Part shown: in pieces, positions 8,447 to 16,407 of the stretch
Position numbering within the stretch: the stretch's first letter is position 1
Layout: each line of letters opens with the position of its first letter
NCBI RefSeq assembly: GCF_001984035.1
Contig: NZ_CP019449.1
Location: 930,001-994,000, forward strand
Direction of reading: 5' to 3'
From: Sphingopyxis sp. QXT-31
GTDB taxonomy: Bacteria; Pseudomonadota; Alphaproteobacteria; Sphingomonadales; Sphingomonadaceae
DNA: 64,000 bases
Made by a program: the position numbers and the translations under genes
The notes under the pieces: generated by a model
Seen by the model: the letters and a program-made list of their open reading frames with translations, nothing else
What the model was told of the DNA's origin: nothing
Databases searched by the model: none

Positions 8447-8464
8447 GCGCAGAACCTCTCTTTC

Positions 8465-8542
8465 CGTTCGTGTCGAGCGAAGTCGAGACACGCGAAGGCA
8501 AGCGCCCCGGATGGGCATTTCGACTTCGCTCGATGCGAACGG
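8465..8542. repeat. Inverted repeat, family 1, copy A
   Basis: Left arm CGTTCGTGTCGAGCGAAGTC continuing to GAGACACG, right arm TTCGACTTCGCTCGATGCGA continuing to ACGG, about 78 bases in all. Other copies are at 20183-20260 and 59981-60058. This copy lies between the divergent gph and glmU genes, unlike the other two, which lie between convergent genes. Confidence 0.85.
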
Positions 8543-8595
8543 CGTTTGGGGAAGCGCATGGCGCGACGGTCTGGAAACCGCAACGATTTGCTGGC

Positions 8596-9957
8596 ATGGC
8601 CACGCGCATGAGAAATCCGATCGCCGCCGTCATCCTTGCCGCGGGCAAGGGCACCCGCATGAAGTCCGACACGCACAAGGTGCTGCACCCGATCGCCGGG
8701 CGGCCGATGCTGCTGCACCTGATGGCGAGCGTCGATGCGCTCGACCCGGCGAAGAAGGTCGTGATCGTCGGCGACAAGGCCGAGCAGATCGAAGCCGCGC
8801 TCGCGGGCAGCGCCGACCTTGCGGTGCAGGAGCCGCAGCTCGGCACCGGCCATGCGGTGCAGCAGGCCGAAGATGCGCTGGCGGGCTTCGACGGCGATGT
8901 TCTGATCCTCTATGGCGATGTGCCCTTCGTGTCCGATGCGACGATGCGCAAAATGATCGACCGCCTCCACGCCGACGACGATCCTGCCGTCGTTGTCCTC
9001 ACCTTTTTCACCGGCTATCCGCATCATTACGGCCGGGTGATCGGCGGCGAGGGCGACCAGATCGCTAAGATGGTCGAGTATAAGGACGCGACCAACGCCG
9101 AGCGCGCGTGCCAGAACTGCAATTCGGGGCTGATGGCGGTGCGCTCGCGCGACCTGTTCGCGCTGCTGACGCGCGTGACCGATGACAATGCGGCGAAGGA
9201 ATATTACCTCGTGGACATCGTCAACCTCGCGCTGGGCGACGGCCGGCGCTGCGTATCGGTGCAGGCCGACGAACTCGAGGTTCAGGGGATCAACAGCCGC
9301 GGCGAACTCGCCGACGCCGAACGCTGGTGGCAAACGGAACGCCGCACCGCCGCGATGGCCGACGGCGCCAGCCTGACCGCCCCCGAGACCGTCTGGTTCG
9401 CCTGGGACACGGTGCTCGGCCGCGATGTGCTGGTCGAGCCCAATGTCTTCTTCGGTCCCGGCGTGACAGTGGCCGACGGCGTGAAGATCCGCGCCAATTG
9501 CCATATCGAGGGTGCGACGATCGGCACGGGCTGCGAGGTTGGCCCCTTCGCACGGCTGCGCCCCGGCACGGTTCTCGGCGAAAAGGCCAAGATCGGCAAT
9601 TTCGTCGAAACCAAAAAGGCCGTGCTCGGCAAGGGCGCCAAGGCGAACCACCTCACTTATCTCGGCGATGCAACCGTCGGCGCAGGCGCCAATATCGGCG
9701 CGGGAACGATCACCTGCAATTATGACGGCTATTTCAAATATCGGACCGAGATCGGCGAGAACGCCTTCATCGGCAGCAACAGCGCGCTGATCGCCCCCGT
9801 CACCATCGGCCGCGACGCGATCGTCGCCGCGGGCAGCGCGGTGTCGCGCGACGTCGCCGCCGGAGACCTGCGCATGGTCCGCGCCGAACAGCTGGTCAAA
9901 CCCGGCTGGGCCGACCGTTTCCACGACACGATGCGCAAGAAGAAGGCGGGCAAATAA
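8596..9957 (+). CDS. glmU: Bifunctional UDP-GlcNAc pyrophosphorylase / GlcN-1-P acetyltransferase
   Basis: A 453-residue protein of normal GlmU length. The N-terminal uridyltransferase domain has AVILAAGKGTRMKSDTHKVLH (the LAAGxGTRMxS nucleotide-binding loop), GTGHAVQQAE and YGDVPF. The C-terminal part is a left-handed beta-helix of hexapeptide repeats with FVETKKAVLGKGAKANHLTY and GAGTITCNYDG, which form the acetyltransferase site. It makes UDP-GlcNAc for peptidoglycan and LPS in the cytoplasm. glmS lies 1.7 kb downstream on the same strand, separated by four small genes. The ATG at 8596 gives MATRMRNP; the ATG at 8608 is an equally plausible start. Confidence 0.96.
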   Translation: MATRMRNPIAAVILAAGKGTRMKSDTHKVLHPIAGRPMLLHLMASVDALDPAKKVVIVGDKAEQIEAALAGSADLAVQEPQLGTGHAVQQAEDALAGFDGDVLILYGDVPFVSDATMRKMIDRLHADDDPAVVVLTFFTGYPHHYGRVIGGEGDQIAKMVEYKDATNAERACQNCNSGLMAVRSRDLFALLTRVTDDNAAKEYYLVDIVNLALGDGRRCVSVQADELEVQGINSRGELADAERWWQTERRTAAMADGASLTAPETVWFAWDTVLGRDVLVEPNVFFGPGVTVADGVKIRANCHIEGATIGTGCEVGPFARLRPGTVLGEKAKIGNFVETKKAVLGKGAKANHLTYLGDATVGAGANIGAGTITCNYDGYFKYRTEIGENAFIGSNSALIAPVTIGRDAIVAAGSAVSRDVAAGDLRMVRAEQLVKPGWADRFHDTMRKKKAGK

Positions 9958-9961
9958 CCCC

Positions 9962-10501
9962 ATGCCCGCGCCGACGCTGACCACCGCGCGCCTCGTGCTG
10001 CGCCAGCTACGCGAGGATGACGCCCCGGCGCTGTTCGCGGTGCTGTCCGATCCCGAGGTCATGACTTGGTGGTCGAGTGGCCCGCACGCATCGCTCGCCG
10101 AGACCGCGGACTATGTCAAATGCAATGCCGCCGAAGGGCAGGGCTTTCTGTGCTGGGCGATCACCGCGGGCGACGACGCGGCGCTCGGCTGGGTCATCCT
10201 GATCGACGGAAAGCCCGACGTGAAGGAGATCGGCTATATCCTGCGCCGTGATCGCTGGGGCGGCGGCATCGCGCGCGAGGCGGTGGCACGGGTGATCGAC
10301 CATGGTTTCGGCGAGATGAAGCTGCGCCGTATCTTCGCCGACACCGATCCCGAAAACCCCGGCTCGATCGGATTGCTCGAAAGGCTGGGATTCCAGCGCG
10401 AAGGCCGGCTGCGCGGCGAATGGCAAACGCATATCGGCGTCCGCGATTCGCTGATCTATGGCCTGCTCCGCGATGAGTGGATATTGGAGAAGACGCGATG
10501 A
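9962..10501 (+). CDS. GNAT N-acetyltransferase (RimJ/RimL-like)
   Basis: A 179-residue acetyltransferase of the type that begins TARLVLRQLREDDAPALFAVLSDPEVM, the usual opening of RimJ/RimL-like GNATs. The acetyl-CoA pyrophosphate loop is R-D-R-W-G-G-G-I-A at about residues 97-105, followed by a helix, and the late LLERLGFQREGRLR segment is also typical. It starts four bases after glmU and is probably in the same transcript. Substrate could be an N-terminal amino group, a small amine or an antibiotic; nothing here decides it. Confidence 0.88.
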   Translation: MPAPTLTTARLVLRQLREDDAPALFAVLSDPEVMTWWSSGPHASLAETADYVKCNAAEGQGFLCWAITAGDDAALGWVILIDGKPDVKEIGYILRRDRWGGGIAREAVARVIDHGFGEMKLRRIFADTDPENPGSIGLLERLGFQREGRLRGEWQTHIGVRDSLIYGLLRDEWILEKTR

Positions 10502-10812
10502 GCGACCGTTACACCGACAAGCCCTTCCTGCGCTTCGTCGACGCCTATGTGCTGAAGGCGATCGGCCATCTCGACGCCGCGACCGACGCCTATTGCACCG
10601 CTATGGTGCCTAGCCTCGAAAAGAGCTTCGGGCTGAAAGGCACATGGCCGCAGATCGTCGCGCAGCAGATGAAATTTGCGCCAGATTTTCCGGCGCAGAT
10701 CCTGAAGATCTGGGCCGAAGGCAAGGCGCGCTTCGCGGCGGGCCAGGGCGAGGCGGCGGATCCCGTGCAGTTCGCGATGTATTTCGTCGACCGGAATTTC
10801 GGGCGGGCTTGA
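10498..10812 (+). CDS. Conserved small protein of unknown function
   Basis: A 104-residue protein not recognised. The start overlaps the stop of the GNAT gene (ATGA), which supports the choice and suggests translational coupling. It has no signal peptide or membrane span and looks helical, with an F-V-D-A-Y-V-L-K-A-I-G-H-L-D-A-A-T pattern near the N-terminus and Trp/Phe residues spaced along the rest (TWPQIV, FPAQILKIW). Its codon use resembles the neighbours. It could be a partner or regulator of the acetyltransferase, but that is only position-based inference. Confidence 0.7.
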   Translation: MSDRYTDKPFLRFVDAYVLKAIGHLDAATDAYCTAMVPSLEKSFGLKGTWPQIVAQQMKFAPDFPAQILKIWAEGKARFAAGQGEAADPVQFAMYFVDRNFGRA

Positions 10813-10813
10813 C

Positions 10814-10843
10814 ATGATATCATGATATGATATCAGTATATCA
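10814..10843 (+). promoter_or_regulatory. Probable autoregulatory operator of the toxin-antitoxin pair
   Basis: Directly before the antitoxin ATG lies an AT-rich island in an otherwise GC-rich region. It contains the perfect palindrome ATGATATCAT (10814-10823), a second TGATATCA (10828-10835) and a degenerate GTATATCA (10836-10843). Tandem short palindromes touching the start codon are what ribbon-helix-helix antitoxins use for autorepression. Confidence 0.65.
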
Positions 10844-11221
10844 ATGACCCGGATCCTCGCCGACCTGCCTGACGACGACATCAAGTGGCTCGACCAGCTC
10901 GCTGCCGAGCAAGGAAAATCGCGGGCGGCGATCTTGCGCGAAGCGGTGAGGGGTTATCGCGCCGAAATGCATCCGGATACCGGAAAGAAATGGCTTGAAA
11001 TCGGGTTTGGGGCATGGAGGGATCGCACCGATATAGGTGATGCCGTCGAATGGCAGCGGCGCGAGCGCGCGTCGTGGACCCGTCCGTGGGATGACGATTA
11101 CGAGGATGTGAAGGCCGAATTTCCTGACCTGTTTGATGCCGAAGACGATCGTCAGCGCCAAATTCATCTGGACATGTTGGCAGGGAAATATCCCGAACCG
11201 AAAAAGCCGCGTGCCAAGTGA
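10844..11221 (+). CDS. Ribbon-helix-helix antitoxin
   Basis: A 125-residue protein with an N-terminal ribbon-helix-helix: a short beta strand (TRILADLP), then DDDIKWLDQLAAEQGKSRAAILREAVRGY with the G-K-S-R-A-A-I-L-R turn of CopG/Arc-type DNA-binding proteins. The acidic C-terminal part (about 60-125) should wrap the toxin. It overlaps the downstream PIN toxin by four bases (GTGA). Palindromic repeats directly upstream point to autoregulation. The protein is longer than most VapB antitoxins because of the extra acidic middle section with DDDYEDVKAEFPDLFDAEDD. Confidence 0.82.
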   Translation: MTRILADLPDDDIKWLDQLAAEQGKSRAAILREAVRGYRAEMHPDTGKKWLEIGFGAWRDRTDIGDAVEWQRRERASWTRPWDDDYEDVKAEFPDLFDAEDDRQRQIHLDMLAGKYPEPKKPRAK

Positions 11222-11598
11222 GCGGATTTAGCTTCGATTCCAACATCATCATCGACGCGCTGGCCGGATTTGGACCGGCACGGGCGGAAATAGACCGCGC
11301 GACCGATTTCGGCGCGCGCGCGTGGATCAGCCGCGCCGTGTGGATCGAGGTCATGTCGAAAGGCGACGGTGATGGCCTTTGGCGGGCCGAAACCTTGTTA
11401 TCGGGGTTCAGCATCGACGAAGTCGATGCGGAGGTCGGCCGACGGGCCGCCGCCTTGCGCCGCGAGAGGGGAAGGATGAAGGCGATGGATGCCATCATTC
11501 TTGCCACGGCCCAACTCCGCGGACGCGTCCTCGTTACCCGCAACACCAAAGATTTTCCGGCCGAAATGCCGGGGATTCGCGTCCCCTATACGCTCTGA
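11218..11598 (+). CDS. PIN-domain toxin (VapC type)
   Basis: A 126-residue PIN ribonuclease. The acidic active-site residues are visible: D7 (FDSNIIIDAL), E44 (AVWIEVMSKG), D91 (MDAIILATA) and D112 (TRNTKDF). It starts at a GTG overlapping the antitoxin stop. VapC toxins cleave tRNA or rRNA when the antitoxin is lost; the target here is unknown. The pair sits between the glmU transcript and glmS, 17 bases before glmS, so it may be co-transcribed with that essential gene. The pair looks intact. Confidence 0.85.
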   Translation: MSGFSFDSNIIIDALAGFGPARAEIDRATDFGARAWISRAVWIEVMSKGDGDGLWRAETLLSGFSIDEVDAEVGRRAAALRRERGRMKAMDAIILATAQLRGRVLVTRNTKDFPAEMPGIRVPYTL

Positions 11599-11615
11599 TA
11601 GAAAGCCAGACCCAC

Positions 11616-13439
11616 ATGTGCGGAATCATCGGAATCGTCGGCAAAGACCAGGTCGCGGATCGCCTCGTCGACGGCCTCAAGCGCATGGAATATCGCGGCT
11701 ATGATTCGGCGGGCGTGTGCACGGTCGAGGGCGGCCAGCTCGTCCGCCGCCGCGCCGAGGGGAAGCTCGGCAACCTGGTGAAGGAACTTGCAGGCAATCC
11801 CGCGCCCGGCCTCGTCGGTATCGCGCACACGCGCTGGGCGACGCACGGTGCGCCGACGACGAGCAACGCGCACCCGCATGCGACGGGCGAGGTCGCGCTG
11901 GTCCACAACGGGATCATCGAGAATTTTAAGCCGCTGCGCGAGGCGCTGCAGGCGCGCGGCCGCAGCTTCGAGAGCGAGACCGACACCGAGGTCGTCGCGC
12001 ACCTCGTCAGCGAGCAGGTCGAGGCGGGCAGGTCGCCGACCGAGGCGGTGCAGGCCGTCCTCCCGCAACTCCGCGGCGCCTTCGCGCTCGCCATCGCCTT
12101 CCGCCAGCATCCTGACCTGCTCATCGGCGCCCGCCTCGGCTCGCCGCTCGTCGTCGGTTATGGCGAGGGCGAGACCTATCTCGGCAGCGACGCGCTCGCG
12201 CTCGCCCCGCTGACGCAGAAGATCGCCTATCTCGACGAAGGCGACTGGGTCATCATCACCCGCGAGGGTGCGCAGATCTTCGACAGCGCCAACAACCCGG
12301 TGACGCGCGAGATCACCACCAGCGGCGTCACCGCGGCGACGATCGAGAAGGGCAATTACCGCCACTTCATGCAGAAAGAGATTTTCGAGCAGCCGACCGT
12401 CGTCGCGCAGACGCTCTCTTCCTACATCCGCCCGCTCGAACAGACCGTCGCGCTGCCGCAGATGGATTTCGACCTCAGCATAATCGACCGCATCACCATC
12501 GTCGCCTGCGGCACCAGCTTCTACGCCGGCATGGTCGCCAAATATTGGTTCGAAACCTTCGCGCGCGTGCCCGTCGACATCGATGTCGCCTCGGAGTTCC
12601 GCTACCGCGACCCGGTGCTCCAGCCCGGCGGGCTCGCGCTCTTCATCTCGCAGTCGGGCGAGACCGCCGACACGCTGGCGGCGCTGCGCCACTGCAAGGT
12701 GAACGGCCAGACGATCGCCGTCGTGGTCAACGTCCCGACGAGCAGCATGGCGCGCGAGGCCGACCTGCTGCTCCCGACGCATGCGGGCCCCGAGATCGGC
12801 GTCGCCTCGACCAAGGCCTTCACCTGCCAGCTGGCGGTGCTCGCCGCGCTCGCCGCGCATCTCGCGCTCAAGAAAGGCAAGCTCAGCGCCGAGGAGGAGC
12901 GCGAGATCGTCAAACATCTGATCGAGGCCCCCGCCGCGCTCAACGCCGCGCTGAGCCACGACGAGGAGATTGCGGCGATGGCCCACCTCGTCGCCCCGGC
13001 GCGCGACGTGCTCTACCTCGGCCGCGGTCCCGACTATCCGCTGGCATTGGAAGGCGCGCTCAAGCTCAAGGAAATCAGCTATATCCACGCCGAGGGCTAT
13101 GCCTCGGGCGAGATGAAGCACGGCCCGATCGCGCTGATCGACGAGGCGGTCCCGGTGATTGTCCTCGCGCCGAGCGGCCCGCTCTTCGAAAAGACCGTCA
13201 GCAACATGCAGGAGGTGATGGCGCGCGGCGGCAAGATCGTCCTGATCAGCGACGCCGACGGCATTGCGGAGGCCGGCGACGGCTGCATGGCTACGATCGA
13301 AATGCCCAAGGTGCATCCGTTGATTGCTCCCTTGGTGTACGCAGTTCCGGTGCAGCTCTTGGCCTACCATGTCGCGGTGGCGAAGGGGACCGATGTCGAC
13401 CAGCCGCGCAATCTGGCGAAGTCGGTGACGGTGGAATAA
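11616..13439 (+). CDS. glmS: Glutamine-fructose-6-phosphate aminotransferase (isomerizing)
   Basis: A 607-residue protein of standard GlmS length. The ATG places the catalytic Cys at position 2 (MCGIIGIVG), as required after Met removal for the Ntn glutaminase domain. This domain carries YRGYDSAG, HTRWATHG and HNGIIEN. Two SIS sugar-phosphate isomerase domains follow, with ACGTSFYAG, SQSGETADTLAAL, STKAFTCQ and the C-terminal PRNLAKSVTVE. It forms glucosamine-6-phosphate, the first committed step to UDP-GlcNAc, and acts upstream of GlmU. The preceding toxin gene ends 17 bases before it; no separate promoter is visible in that gap. Confidence 0.97.
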   Translation: MCGIIGIVGKDQVADRLVDGLKRMEYRGYDSAGVCTVEGGQLVRRRAEGKLGNLVKELAGNPAPGLVGIAHTRWATHGAPTTSNAHPHATGEVALVHNGIIENFKPLREALQARGRSFESETDTEVVAHLVSEQVEAGRSPTEAVQAVLPQLRGAFALAIAFRQHPDLLIGARLGSPLVVGYGEGETYLGSDALALAPLTQKIAYLDEGDWVIITREGAQIFDSANNPVTREITTSGVTAATIEKGNYRHFMQKEIFEQPTVVAQTLSSYIRPLEQTVALPQMDFDLSIIDRITIVACGTSFYAGMVAKYWFETFARVPVDIDVASEFRYRDPVLQPGGLALFISQSGETADTLAALRHCKVNGQTIAVVVNVPTSSMAREADLLLPTHAGPEIGVASTKAFTCQLAVLAALAAHLALKKGKLSAEEEREIVKHLIEAPAALNAALSHDEEIAAMAHLVAPARDVLYLGRGPDYPLALEGALKLKEISYIHAEGYASGEMKHGPIALIDEAVPVIVLAPSGPLFEKTVSNMQEVMARGGKIVLISDADGIAEAGDGCMATIEMPKVHPLIAPLVYAVPVQLLAYHVAVAKGTDVDQPRNLAKSVTVE

Positions 13440-13459
13440 TTGGATCGGGAGCTTGGGTC

Positions 13460-14128
13460 ATGGCGAAGATATTCCACGACTTTGATCTTGCAGCCTTTTG
13501 GGAAGATTCGGATTGGGCCGATGAAGAGTATGTCGAGCCCTTTCCAACTCCCGAGATCATCCGATCGGTCGAAGATGAGCTCGGGTATAAATTGCCTCTC
13601 GCTTATATCGAGTTGATGCAGTCGCAAAACGGCGGTTGTCCCCTCAACACTTGCCACCGAACTTCCACGCCGACCTCGTGGGCCGAGGATCACGTGGCAA
13701 TATCGGGTTTTAAGGGGATCGGCCGGACAAAGATATGGTCGCTGTGCGGCGAGCTTGGGAGCCGTCAATCCAATGACGAATGGGGTTATCCAGACATCGG
13801 GATTTACTTCGGCGACTGCCCCTCAGCTGGTCACGACATGCTTTGCCTCGACTATCGCGAATGCGGGCCATCCGGTGAACCCCAGGTCGTTCATGTTGAC
13901 CAGGAATGCGATTATCGGATTACTCATGTCGCTGACAATTTCGAGGCATTCGTTCTCGGGTTGGAGCCAGAAGACACTTTTGATTTTGAAGTAGATGAAT
14001 TGAAGCCAGCACCAAAGGTGATTTCAGCTTGGATCGATCCTGATTTTGCGAAGGAACACGGCGTCGACATGTCTGACGAGGCTGCGTCCAAGCTGCCTTG
14101 GAGAGGCCCCCGACATCGCGAAGAGTGA
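13460..14128 (+). CDS. SMI1/KNR4 (SUKH)-like protein
   Basis: A 222-residue protein with an N-terminal SUKH-type opening: F-P-T-P-E-I-I-R-S-V-E-D-E-L-G-Y-K-L-P-x-x-Y-I-E-L-M-Q-S-Q-N-G-G, the helix-LP-x-x-Y/F-x-x-L pattern of SMI1/KNR4 proteins, followed by a Trp-rich beta core (WGYPDIGIYFGDCPSAGHDMLCLDY). SUKH proteins are often immunity proteins against nuclease or deaminase toxins, but no toxin gene lies beside it. The base composition is visibly more AT-rich than glmS, which ends 20 bases before, hinting at recent acquisition. It has no signal peptide. Function is inferred from fold only. Confidence 0.75.
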   Translation: MAKIFHDFDLAAFWEDSDWADEEYVEPFPTPEIIRSVEDELGYKLPLAYIELMQSQNGGCPLNTCHRTSTPTSWAEDHVAISGFKGIGRTKIWSLCGELGSRQSNDEWGYPDIGIYFGDCPSAGHDMLCLDYRECGPSGEPQVVHVDQECDYRITHVADNFEAFVLGLEPEDTFDFEVDELKPAPKVISAWIDPDFAKEHGVDMSDEAASKLPWRGPRHREE

Positions 14129-14153
14129 CCGTTCCTATTTCTGATCGACCACT

Positions 14154-14342
14154 TCAATTCCCCTTGTTTGCCTGCTCCAAAATCGACGCCGCAATCTCCT
14201 CCATCTTGCCGACGATCAGCAGCGGCGCGCCGCCGACCATGCCGATCTGCGTCTGACCGTTCTCATAGTCGCGCAGCCACGCGACATTGTCGGCGACGAC
14301 CAGATAATTGCCGCCGCGGGATTTGAGCTCGATGAACTTCAT
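14154..14342 (-). CDS. Small protein of unknown function, 62 residues
   Basis: A 62-residue protein beginning MKFIELKSRGGNYLVVADNVAWLRD, with a beta-rich pattern and a C-terminal helix (MEEIAASILEQAN). The ATG at 14342 is chosen because the much longer open frame upstream on this strand is antisense to the HAD hydrolase gene. The strand pattern loosely resembles short FlbD-like or LytTR-half folds, but there is no flagellar gene nearby and I do not assign it. It is divergent from the HAD gene with about 70 bases between. Confidence 0.6.
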   Translation of the reverse strand: MKFIELKSRGGNYLVVADNVAWLRDYENGQTQIGMVGGAPLLIVGKMEEIAASILEQANKGN

Positions 14343-14411
14343 GATTGCGTCTCCTGTCGCCTTGGCCTTTAGCGCCGACAGGTTGCATTCGCATAAACAG
14401 GACCCGCGCAG

Positions 14412-15080
14412 ATGACCCCCGTCGCCATCATCTTCGACTTCGACGGCGTCATCGCCGACAGCGAGGCGCGCGCGAACCTCTCGCTCGCCGAAAGCCTGAC
14501 CGAGATCGGCATGCCGACGACCTATGACGAATCCTTGCGCGACTATTATGGCCACAACTGGCAAGAGACGCAGCGGCGGATCGAGGCGCGCTTCGGCCGC
14601 CCGCTGCCCGCCGATTTCCGCGAGCGGCACCGCGAGCGGGCAAGGGCGCGCTTCATGGAGGGCTTCGACGCGGTGCCCGGTGCGTCCGCCTTCCTCCGTA
14701 CGCTGGGGCCGATGCCGCGCGCGATCGCCTCGTCGAGCCGCGCCGAATATATCGGCTGGGCGCTTGGGCTGTTCGGGCTCGGCCATCATTTCGGGGGGCA
14801 TGTCTACAGCGCCGACGGCTGGGACCGCGGCAAGCCCTTTCCCGACATCTACCTCGCCGCCGCCAAGGGGCTCGGCGTCGATCCGGCGCAGTGCCTGGCG
14901 ATCGAGGATTCGCCGACCGGCGCCCGCGCTGCGATCGCCGCAGGGATGACCGTCATCGGCTTCTGCGGCGCCGGCCACATCGTCGACCGCGCCGCGCATG
15001 GCGCGATGCTCCGCCAGGTCGGCGTGCACCATGTGGCGCTGAGCTTCGACGAGATCGCGCTTCCGCTGTTTTCCGCCTGA
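14412..15080 (+). CDS. HAD-superfamily hydrolase, beta-phosphoglucomutase-like
   Basis: A 222-residue HAD protein with motif I IIFDFDGVIADSE (nucleophile D9, acid D11), motif II IASSSR, a Lys in GKPFPDIYL and motif III/IV AIEDSPTGARAA. The helical cap and the V-I-A-D-S-E and E-D-S-x-x-G signatures match the beta-phosphoglucomutase / sugar phosphatase branch. Substrate is not predictable. The downstream intergenic region begins at its stop with a family 2 repeat, the first base of which is the last base of the stop codon. Confidence 0.85.
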   Translation: MTPVAIIFDFDGVIADSEARANLSLAESLTEIGMPTTYDESLRDYYGHNWQETQRRIEARFGRPLPADFRERHRERARARFMEGFDAVPGASAFLRTLGPMPRAIASSSRAEYIGWALGLFGLGHHFGGHVYSADGWDRGKPFPDIYLAAAKGLGVDPAQCLAIEDSPTGARAAIAAGMTVIGFCGAGHIVDRAAHGAMLRQVGVHHVALSFDEIALPLFSA

Positions 15081-15217
15081 TCCTCCCTGTCGCGGAGCGA
15101 TGGGCAGGGGGACCGCTCGCGAAGCGAGTGGTGGAGGGGCAGCGACGCCGGGTCATCGCCCCTCTGTCAGCGGCTCCGCCGCTGCCACCTCCCCATGGCT
15201 GCGCCACAGGGAGGATC
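15080..15217. repeat. Dispersed inverted repeat, family 2, copy 2
   Basis: Begins ATCCTCCCTG and ends CAGGGAGGATC, with inner arms GACCGCTCGCGAAGCGAGTG and GGTGGAGGGG matched by CCCCTCTGTCAGCGGC and GCCACCTCCCC. Same organisation and almost the same length as the copy at 4875-5013, with compensating changes in the outer arms, which suggests selection on pairing or on a structural end. Confidence 0.8.
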
Positions 15218-15516
15218 GGATGCAAAAAGCGCTGTCCTAAAAAACATCGCCATATTAGCGTGATGACGACTCCAAGCTACGCCCGCCTTGGGCAGAGCCG
15301 AAAAGGTCGATCACGAATGAAGTTACGCAGTTTTCTGCCATTTCCTGTGCGCGAAACAATGCGTGTTCCCCGGCGAAAGCCGGGGCCCAGTCGAGCTGCG
15401 CGCCTTCGTCGCCATGGACCCCGGCTTTCGCCGGGGATCCAGAACTAAAACGCGAATCCACTATTAAGTTCGGCGGTTTTCCGCCGCTTTCGAAAAGCCC
15501 CCCAAGGAGAGACGCC
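15081..15516. other. 436-base intergenic region with two repeat elements
   Basis: Between the HAD gene and the dienelactone hydrolase gene. It holds a family 2 repeat copy (15080-15217) and a perfect GC-rich inverted repeat (15369-15437). No convincing coding sequence is present; the frames running through it are low-complexity. A purine-rich CCAAGGAGAGACGCC just before 15517 is the ribosome binding site of the next gene. Confidence 0.7.
15369..15437. repeat. Perfect GC-rich inverted repeat (REP-like)
   Basis: Two 18-base arms, CCCCGGCGAAAGCCGGGG at 15369-15386 and CCCCGGCTTTCGCCGGGG at 15420-15437, are exact reverse complements. Each arm can also fold on its own into a 7-bp stem with a GAAA or TTTC loop. 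Elements of this CCCCGGCGAAAGCCGGGG type are scattered in alphaproteobacterial intergenic regions. No U-tract follows, so it is not a classical terminator. Confidence 0.85.
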
Positions 15517-16389
15517 ATGTGCACCCACGATACCGAAGCCGACCTCGACCGCGCCGGGCTGCCCGTCGGGCGCCGCGGCTTTACCGCGCTCGCGGGCGCC
15601 GGCGCGTTGATGGCGGCGCTGCCCGCGCGCGCGATCGAGGGCAGGGCGCTGGTGCGCCGCGACGTGACGATCACCACCGCCGACGGCACCTGCGACGCCT
15701 ATTTCGTCGCGCCCGCCGAGGGCAAGCATCCGGGCGTGGTCGTGTGGCCCGACATCCGCGGCCTGCGCCCCGCCTTTCGCCAGATGGCCGACCGGCTGGC
15801 GGGCGAGGGCTATGCGGTGCTGACCGTAAACCCCTTCTACCGCTGGCAGAAATCGCCGGTGGTCGACGCCGCGAACGACTGGAGCAATCCCGAAGTGCGC
15901 GAGAAACTCTTCGGCTACTTGAAGCAGCTGACCCGGCCGGTCGTCGAGACCGATGCCAAAGCGCATCTCGCCTTTCTCGACGCGCAGAAGGAGGTCGATA
16001 GCAAGCGGCGGATCGGCACCACCGGCTATTGCATGGGCGGCGCGATGACGATCTACACCGCCGCGCTCAACCCGAACCGCGTCGGCGCGGCGGCGAGCTT
16101 CCACGGCGGCGGTGTCGCGACCCACAAGCCCGACAGCCCGCATTTGCTGATCGACGATACCAACGCGGGCTATCTCTTCGCGATCGCCGACAACGACGAC
16201 AAGGAAACCCCGAACGAGAAGGTCCTGCTGGCCGAGGCGCTGAAGCCGTCGCCCCACTGGCACGAGGTCGAAGTCTATGCCGGCGCGATGCACGGCTGGT
16301 GCCCGCCCGACGGCCGCGCCTATAACGAGGCGGCGGCCGAAAAGGCGTGGGGGCGCATGCTCGAACTGTTCAAGGCCGAGCTGGCCTGA
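15517..16389 (+). CDS. Dienelactone hydrolase family protein, exported
   Basis: A 290-residue alpha/beta hydrolase. The N-terminus has a twin-arginine-like segment (GRRGFTALAGAGALMAALPARA, RR at 19-20), suggesting Tat export. The nucleophile elbow is GYCMGG with C172 in place of serine, the hallmark of dienelactone hydrolase relatives; the late MHGWCPPDGRAYN carries the catalytic His. A strong AAGGAGAG lies upstream. True dienelactone hydrolases are cytoplasmic, so the exported form probably acts on another ester or lactone. No aromatic ring-cleavage genes adjoin it. Confidence 0.85.
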   Translation: MCTHDTEADLDRAGLPVGRRGFTALAGAGALMAALPARAIEGRALVRRDVTITTADGTCDAYFVAPAEGKHPGVVVWPDIRGLRPAFRQMADRLAGEGYAVLTVNPFYRWQKSPVVDAANDWSNPEVREKLFGYLKQLTRPVVETDAKAHLAFLDAQKEVDSKRRIGTTGYCMGGAMTIYTAALNPNRVGAAASFHGGGVATHKPDSPHLLIDDTNAGYLFAIADNDDKETPNEKVLLAEALKPSPHWHEVEVYAGAMHGWCPPDGRAYNEAAAEKAWGRMLELFKAELA

Positions 16390-16407
16390 GTATGGGGCGG
16401 CGGCGGT

